From an uncultured Rickettsiales bacterium (GTDB lineage: Bacteria; Pseudomonadota; Alphaproteobacteria; Rickettsiales; UBA1997), in the NCBI GenBank assembly GCA_905478245.1, contig CAJQHT010000012.1, forward strand, positions 1-43,934: a stretch of 43,934 nt of DNA. The letters are read 5' to 3'. This document shows positions 39,141 to 43,934 of the stretch, in pieces. Position 1 is the first letter of the stretch. Each line of letters opens with the position of its first letter. Below the pieces are notes generated by a model. It searched no databases. It was not told where the DNA came from and worked only from the letters and a program-made list of their open reading frames with translations. The position numbers and the translations under genes were made by a program.

Positions 39141-40511
39141 TTAATTTAAATAATAATTAAATCTTTTTTTAACCTCATCTTTGCCTAAAATATGAATTAT
39201 TTCAAATATTCCACCAGCAGATGAGTTTGAGAAAGTTAAGATCAGTCTTAGTAATGGTCCGAACTCTTTCATTTTTAAATTATTTTTTTTGCCATAATCT
39301 AATATAGCAGTTTTTATTAAATCCGGCTTCCAACTGTCGATTATATCAATTATTTCATACAAATCAAGTAGTAATTCTTTTTTAGTTGAAATTTTGTCTA
39401 AATCTGACTTTTCTAGGGTCTTTTGATAATTATCTTCATAAATTTCCGTAAATTCTTTTAATTCAATTAAATTGACTGCTCTTTCTTTAATAAAATCAAT
39501 AGCTTTTATTAATCTTTCTTGATTATTTACCGAATTTAAATTAATTAAATTTAGTAATTCTTTATTGTCACTTGATTTTATGTAATGCTTATTAAGATTA
39601 TTTAATTTATCAAAGTCAAAACGAGAAGGGGAGCGGCCAACTTTCTCAATATTAAACCAATTTATAGCTTCTTGATCTGAAATTATTTCAGCATCCTGAT
39701 GTGACCATCCTAGTCTTAATAGGTAATTACGCATAGCACAGCTTAAATATCCCATTTTTGCATATTCCATAACATTAGTTGCGCCGTGTCTTTTGGACAT
39801 TTTAGCGCCATCAGAGCCATGAATCAAGGGTATATGAGCGCATTGTGGCATTTGCCAATTTAAAGCATCATAAATTATTTTTTGACGAAAGCTGTTATTC
39901 ATGTGATCATCACCGCGTATGATGTGGCTAATATTCATGTCGTAATCATCAACAATAACTGCTAAATTGTAGGTTGGGGTGCCATCACTGCGTAAAATTA
40001 CCATATCGTCAAGCTCACTATTTGCAACCTCAATTTTCCCTTGTACTAAATCATTAATTATTGTTGAGCCAGATTTGGGAGATTTAATTCTAATTACTGG
40101 TTTTACTTCGCTATTTTCTGGTGGTTTTTGATCGCGCCACGGGCTTTGAAAACGAAAAACTTGCTTTTTTGCCTCATATTCTTGTCTTTTTTGAGCTAAT
40201 TCCTCAGTTGAAGTATAGCAATAATAAGCTTTATTTTCTTTTAGGAGTTTTAAAGCAATTTCTTGATGTCTTTTTTCATTTTGTGATTGATAAAATGGTT
40301 CATCATCATATTTTAATCCTAGCCAGTCTAAACCTTGTAAAATTGCTTCTTTTGCTTCATTGGTTGATCTTTTTTTATCGGTATCTTCTATTCTTAGTAA
40401 AAATTTACCATTATTATTTTTAGCAAATAAATAGTTAAACAATGCCGTTCTAGCGCTTCCTATGTGAAGCAGTCCGGTAGGCGATGGAGCGAATCTGGTT
40501 ATTATTGTCAT
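39141..40511 (-). CDS. gltX: Glutamyl-tRNA synthetase
   Basis: [27 protein letters not shown] (HIGH), [25 protein letters not shown] (KMSKS-like). Confidence 0.96.
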   Translation of the reverse strand: MTIITRFAPSPTGLLHIGSARTALFNYLFAKNNNGKFLLRIEDTDKKRSTNEAKEAILQGLDWLGLKYDDEPFYQSQNEKRHQEIALKLLKENKAYYCYTSTEELAQKRQEYEAKKQVFRFQSPWRDQKPPENSEVKPVIRIKSPKSGSTIINDLVQGKIEVANSELDDMVILRSDGTPTYNLAVIVDDYDMNISHIIRGDDHMNNSFRQKIIYDALNWQMPQCAHIPLIHGSDGAKMSKRHGATNVMEYAKMGYLSCAMRNYLLRLGWSHQDAEIISDQEAINWFNIEKVGRSPSRFDFDKLNNLNKHYIKSSDNKELLNLINLNSVNNQERLIKAIDFIKERAVNLIELKEFTEIYEDNYQKTLEKSDLDKISTKKELLLDLYEIIDIIDSWKPDLIKTAILDYGKKNNLKMKEFGPLLRLILTFSNSSAGGIFEIIHILGKDEVKKRFNYYLN

Positions 40512-40650
40512 ATTTGACTGTTTAATTTTCTTTATAAAGATTGTATTAATTCTTGACTTAATTAATAATATTAGGCATTATTAAATAATAAATCAAAGAA
40601 AATATTAAATTCTTTATAACTACTTAAAAAATTAAAATTCTGATTTTAAA

Positions 40651-42339
40651 GTGTCAAAAACTACCGATATAGCAAAAAAACTCCTAGAGCAGAAAATTAT
40701 ATCTGAAGATCAACTTAGAATTGCTTTAAAGGAGCAGAAAAAATCAAAAGGTCACAAAACTATCGGTGCCATTTTGGTTGAAATGGGCTTTATAAGCAAT
40801 GGTGCCTTGGGTGAAATTCTTAGCGAATCAACCGGAACTAAAGAATTTAACATCAAATCTTCCATAATAGATGCAAAACTTGTTAAAAGAATACCAAAAG
40901 ACTTCTGTATTAGAAATAAATTAGTTGCTCTTTCTCATGATAAAAGGGCTATAACAATTGGTATGGCTGATATTTTTGACATAGTTAGTCTTGATAATAT
41001 AAAAGAGTTTTTTCCGCCAAATTGTACTTTTATCCCTGTTTATGTAGCAGAATCTGATATACTTCACGCTCTTGATCAATATTATGAGTATGATATGTCA
41101 ATTGAGGGTGTTGCCCAGGAATTAGAAAATCAAGATAATAGCACCGCAGATGAAGAAGATTTGCAGGGTGATTACAAAAATCCAGTCGTTAGATTCGTTG
41201 ATGCAGTTTTAAAGGATGCTGTACATCAGGGCGCTTCTGATCTCCATTTTGAGCCAGAAAAACTATTTTTACGTATTAGATATCGTGTTGACGGTAAATT
41301 ATTTCAAACAAGATCCATTCACAAAGATTACTGGTCATCAATATCAGTTCGGATTAAAATTATGGCAGGTATGAATATTGCTGAAACCAGAAAAACTCAG
41401 GATGGCAGAATTCATACAGAAATCTTGGGGCGTCCAATTGATTTTCGTGTATCATCTCAACCAACTATTAATGGTGAAAATATTGTGTTACGTATTTTGG
41501 ATGAAAAGCATGCCATTGTAAGTCTTGATAATTTAGGTTTTTCTAGTCACGCAATAAATGTTATCAAAAAATCAACCAAAAGGCCAGAAGGTGTGATAAT
41601 TCTTACCGGTCCTACTGGAAGTGGTAAAACTACAACTTTATATTCTATTTTGAGTTATATTAACTCTATGGATAAAAATATTATGACTCTAGAGGATCCT
41701 GTTGAATATCACTTACCCCTTATTCGTCAATCTAATATTAAAACTGAATCTGGCATGACATTTGCTGCTGGTATTAGATCTATTTTAAGGCAAGATCCTG
41801 ATGTCATATTAGTTGGTGAGATGAGGGATAAAGAAACGGCGGTTACAGCAGTGCAAGCTGCAATGACAGGTCATCAGGTTTATAGCAGTTTGCATACAAA
41901 TGATGCAATTGGCGCTTTACCTAGACTATTAGAGATGGGAGTTCCTCCATATTTGATTGTTGGAAATTTAATTGCAATTGTGGCGCAAAGATTATGTCGT
42001 ATTTTATGTAGTTGTAAGGTTAAAAAACCTATAACTGATTTTGAAAAGAAAATTTTAGGAGAGAAATATAAAAATATTACAGAATTATTTGGTCCAAAAG
42101 GCTGTAAAAAATGTCATGATATAGGATATAAGGGTAGAATGGTTATTAGTGAAATTCTCGTTCTTGACCCTGATATTGATGAGCTGATTGCCAATTCTGC
42201 AACTAGAAAAGAAATAATATCTCAAGCAAGAAGTACAGGATTTATCACTTTAGTTGAAGATGGTATTGAAAAGGTTACATTAGGCCATATTGATGTAGCA
42301 GAATTGATGCGGGTAGTTGATTTAACTCAACGTTTTTAA
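40651..42339 (+). CDS. GspE/PilB family secretion/pilus ATPase
   Basis: T2SS N-terminal domain; ASDLHFEP, GVIILTGPTGSGKTTTLYSILSYIN Walker A, ITLEDPVEY-like MTLEDPVEY, LRQDPDVILVGEMRDKETA, tetracysteine CRILCSCK...GCKKCHDIGYKGR; GTG start. Confidence 0.94.
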   Translation: MSKTTDIAKKLLEQKIISEDQLRIALKEQKKSKGHKTIGAILVEMGFISNGALGEILSESTGTKEFNIKSSIIDAKLVKRIPKDFCIRNKLVALSHDKRAITIGMADIFDIVSLDNIKEFFPPNCTFIPVYVAESDILHALDQYYEYDMSIEGVAQELENQDNSTADEEDLQGDYKNPVVRFVDAVLKDAVHQGASDLHFEPEKLFLRIRYRVDGKLFQTRSIHKDYWSSISVRIKIMAGMNIAETRKTQDGRIHTEILGRPIDFRVSSQPTINGENIVLRILDEKHAIVSLDNLGFSSHAINVIKKSTKRPEGVIILTGPTGSGKTTTLYSILSYINSMDKNIMTLEDPVEYHLPLIRQSNIKTESGMTFAAGIRSILRQDPDVILVGEMRDKETAVTAVQAAMTGHQVYSSLHTNDAIGALPRLLEMGVPPYLIVGNLIAIVAQRLCRILCSCKVKKPITDFEKKILGEKYKNITELFGPKGCKKCHDIGYKGRMVISEILVLDPDIDELIANSATRKEIISQARSTGFITLVEDGIEKVTLGHIDVAELMRVVDLTQRF

Positions 42340-42346
42340 TGATAAC

Positions 42347-42748
42347 ATGGAATCACCCTATAAAGAAATTACTCAAAATATAGAAATAACTGTTACGCCA
42401 GAATTTTTAAGCAATATTACCGATTTTGAAAATAATAATTTCTTTTGGCGTTATTTTGTTAATATTAAAAATAATAAAAAAAGTAAGATTCAAATAATTA
42501 GTAGATATTGGAAAATTATTAACGAGGATGGTTCTTTTGAAGAGGTGTCAGGTGAGGGGGTAGTTGGAGAAACACCTATCATTATGCCAAAATTAGATTT
42601 CAACTATAGTAGTCACGTACAGCTTCATGGTTCTTCAGGAATTATGATGGGTCATTATCTTGTTAAAGTTGCAAAAGACAAAATTATAGAAGTCACTATA
42701 CCTAAATTTTCCCTAGATATTCCCAATTTAGAAAATAAAATAAATTAG
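42347..42748 (+). CDS. apaG: ApaG domain protein
   Basis: ITVTPEFL, FFWRYFVNIKNNKKSKIQIISRYWKIINEDGSFEEVSGEGVVGETPII, GHYLVK. Confidence 0.94.
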   Translation: MESPYKEITQNIEITVTPEFLSNITDFENNNFFWRYFVNIKNNKKSKIQIISRYWKIINEDGSFEEVSGEGVVGETPIIMPKLDFNYSSHVQLHGSSGIMMGHYLVKVAKDKIIEVTIPKFSLDIPNLENKIN

Positions 42749-42761
42749 ATTAAAAGATCAT

Positions 42762-43466
42762 ATGAGAATTCTTGCTCTTGATACCTCAAATAATAATAAT
42801 GAAGTTGCTATAATTGAATTTAATTCTTTTGACAGTGAGTATAAAATAATTTCATATAATAAAATTACCGATTTATCAACTCAGGCCGAGACATTGATAT
42901 TATCAATTGAGAAATGTCTTAAGGATGCCGATATATGGTACCAAGACCTTGATTTTATTACTTCAGCCAAAGGTCCTGGAAATTTTACTGGAATCAGAAT
43001 TGGTTTTACTGTTGCTAAAATCATACATTCCTCCATCAATCAACCATTAATTACCTTGAATAATTTAGAAATAATTGCCCATAATTATATTGAAGATTAT
43101 CAGGGTAAATTATTGGTGGTTTTAGATGCAAAATTAAATGAATTTTTTATTCAAGAATTTTTACTCAAAGACAAAGAATTAATTTTAATTAATAAAGAGC
43201 CCTTATTAATTAATGATCAAGAGATCAATAATTATTTACCAGAAGCCGATTGTTTAATTGTTGGAAGCGGTAAGGAAATTGCTGCTAATCTGATAGAAAA
43301 TAAAAGTAAAATAACAATTTCTAATAATAAAGATCAAATTGATATGTTAAATTTAGCTAAATTAGCAATGAAATATCAACAACATTATCCAGAAAAGATA
43401 AAAAATGAGATTTTATATGTTAGACAGCCAAATATTAGTAAATCTAAGCAAAAAAAACGAAGTTAG
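42762..43466 (+). CDS. tsaB: tRNA t6A biosynthesis protein TsaB
   Basis: MRILALDTSNNNNEVAI, FITSAKGPGNFTGIRIGFTVAKII. Confidence 0.9.
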   Translation: MRILALDTSNNNNEVAIIEFNSFDSEYKIISYNKITDLSTQAETLILSIEKCLKDADIWYQDLDFITSAKGPGNFTGIRIGFTVAKIIHSSINQPLITLNNLEIIAHNYIEDYQGKLLVVLDAKLNEFFIQEFLLKDKELILINKEPLLINDQEINNYLPEADCLIVGSGKEIAANLIENKSKITISNNKDQIDMLNLAKLAMKYQQHYPEKIKNEILYVRQPNISKSKQKKRS

Positions 43467-43483
43467 AGCAAAATATTCTTATT

Positions 43484-43531
43484 CAAAAAATATTTTATTA
43501 TATCATTCATTAAAGTTGGGACTTGGTATTA
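43484..43531. repeat. Dispersed TACCA/TTGGTA element fragment abutting recombinase
   Basis: AAAAAATATTTT...TATCATTCATTAAAGTT...CTTGGTAT matches the right end of the 22731-22915 element; TTGGTATTATACCAA palindrome at its edge. Confidence 0.65.
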
Positions 43532-43815
43532 TACCAAATCCCATCTTGAATACTGCGAAACATAATTCCTTTTTCTTGTAGCTCATTAATTAGCTCAATA
43601 AGATGACGAAGAGACCTTCCTAGCCTATCCAATTTCCAAACAACAAGAGTTCCCTTTCTGAGCTGTTCCAATGCTTTAGTTAAACCTGGACGATCTGATT
43701 TTGATCCACTAATTCTATCTTCAAACAATTTTCCGCAATCTGCTTTTTTTAAAGCATCAAGTTGTAAATCTAGATTTTGATCAATTATTGAAACACGAGC
43801 GTAACCAATTATACC
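43510..43815 (-). pseudogene. Serine recombinase (resolvase/invertase family), truncated N-terminal catalytic domain
   Basis: Frame extends upstream of the listed ORF: GIIGYARVSIIDQNLDLQLDALKKADCGKLFEDRISGSKSDRPGLTKALEQLRKGTLVVWKLDRLGRSLRHLIELINELQEKGIMFRSIQDGI; no in-frame ATG near the start and loss of C-terminus after QDGI. Confidence 0.85.
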
Positions 43816-43836
43816 ATTTCCATAAATTAACTTCTT

Positions 43837-43934
43837 TCTTAACCACAGATACTGATCACTTTCTCGCGACTTAAATTCTTAATAAAGTTACAAACATCAT
43901 CCTCTATATCTTTTAAACTATCAAAAACCTTGTT
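43837..43934 (-). mobile_element. Possible IS transposase C-terminus (IS630-like), cut by window edge
   Basis: Minus-strand frame NKVFDSLKDIEDDVCNFIKNLSREKVISICGY* resembles the tail of DDE transposases. Confidence 0.4.

Overview
AT-rich bacterial chromosome segment. Gene content and style suggest an alphaproteobacterium, possibly a host-associated Rickettsiales-like lineage; this is inference only. The left ~17 kb is a surface-polysaccharide/O-antigen-type locus on the minus strand: rfbA, rfbC, rfbB and rfbD for dTDP-L-rhamnose, three related GT2 glycosyltransferases plus another glycosyltransferase, a DegT aminotransferase, an MsbA-like ABC transporter, an ATP-grasp enzyme, a five-blade beta-propeller glycosidase-like protein, a 2OG-Fe(II) oxygenase-like protein and a sugar-kinase-like protein. 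It ends at the left window edge in a truncated thiamine-diphosphate enzyme. A tRNA-Ser(GGA) with a clear sigma70-type promoter separates this locus from a housekeeping region: rluB, rph, rlmN, hemB, trpC, an acyl-CoA ligase, an M48 protease, kdsA, hda-like, gatC, ruvX, FTR1, proS, fumC, gltX, a GspE/PilB-like ATPase, apaG and tsaB. Two very large proteins of no recognised family (880 and 1029 aa) sit in the housekeeping region and are the best candidates for undescribed biology (effector-like architecture). The non-coding sequence has several structured repeat families: three ~105 bp fold-back units with 8 bp hairpins at 20.97-21.51 kb; an interleaved inverted-repeat/terminator element between copies 2 and 3; a long hairpin downstream of hemB; and a dispersed TACCA/TGGTA-ended palindromic element, one copy of which truncates a serine recombinase at the right edge. 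FumC carries an apparent in-frame insertion of about 30 aa. All family calls come from motif recognition; no database search was run.
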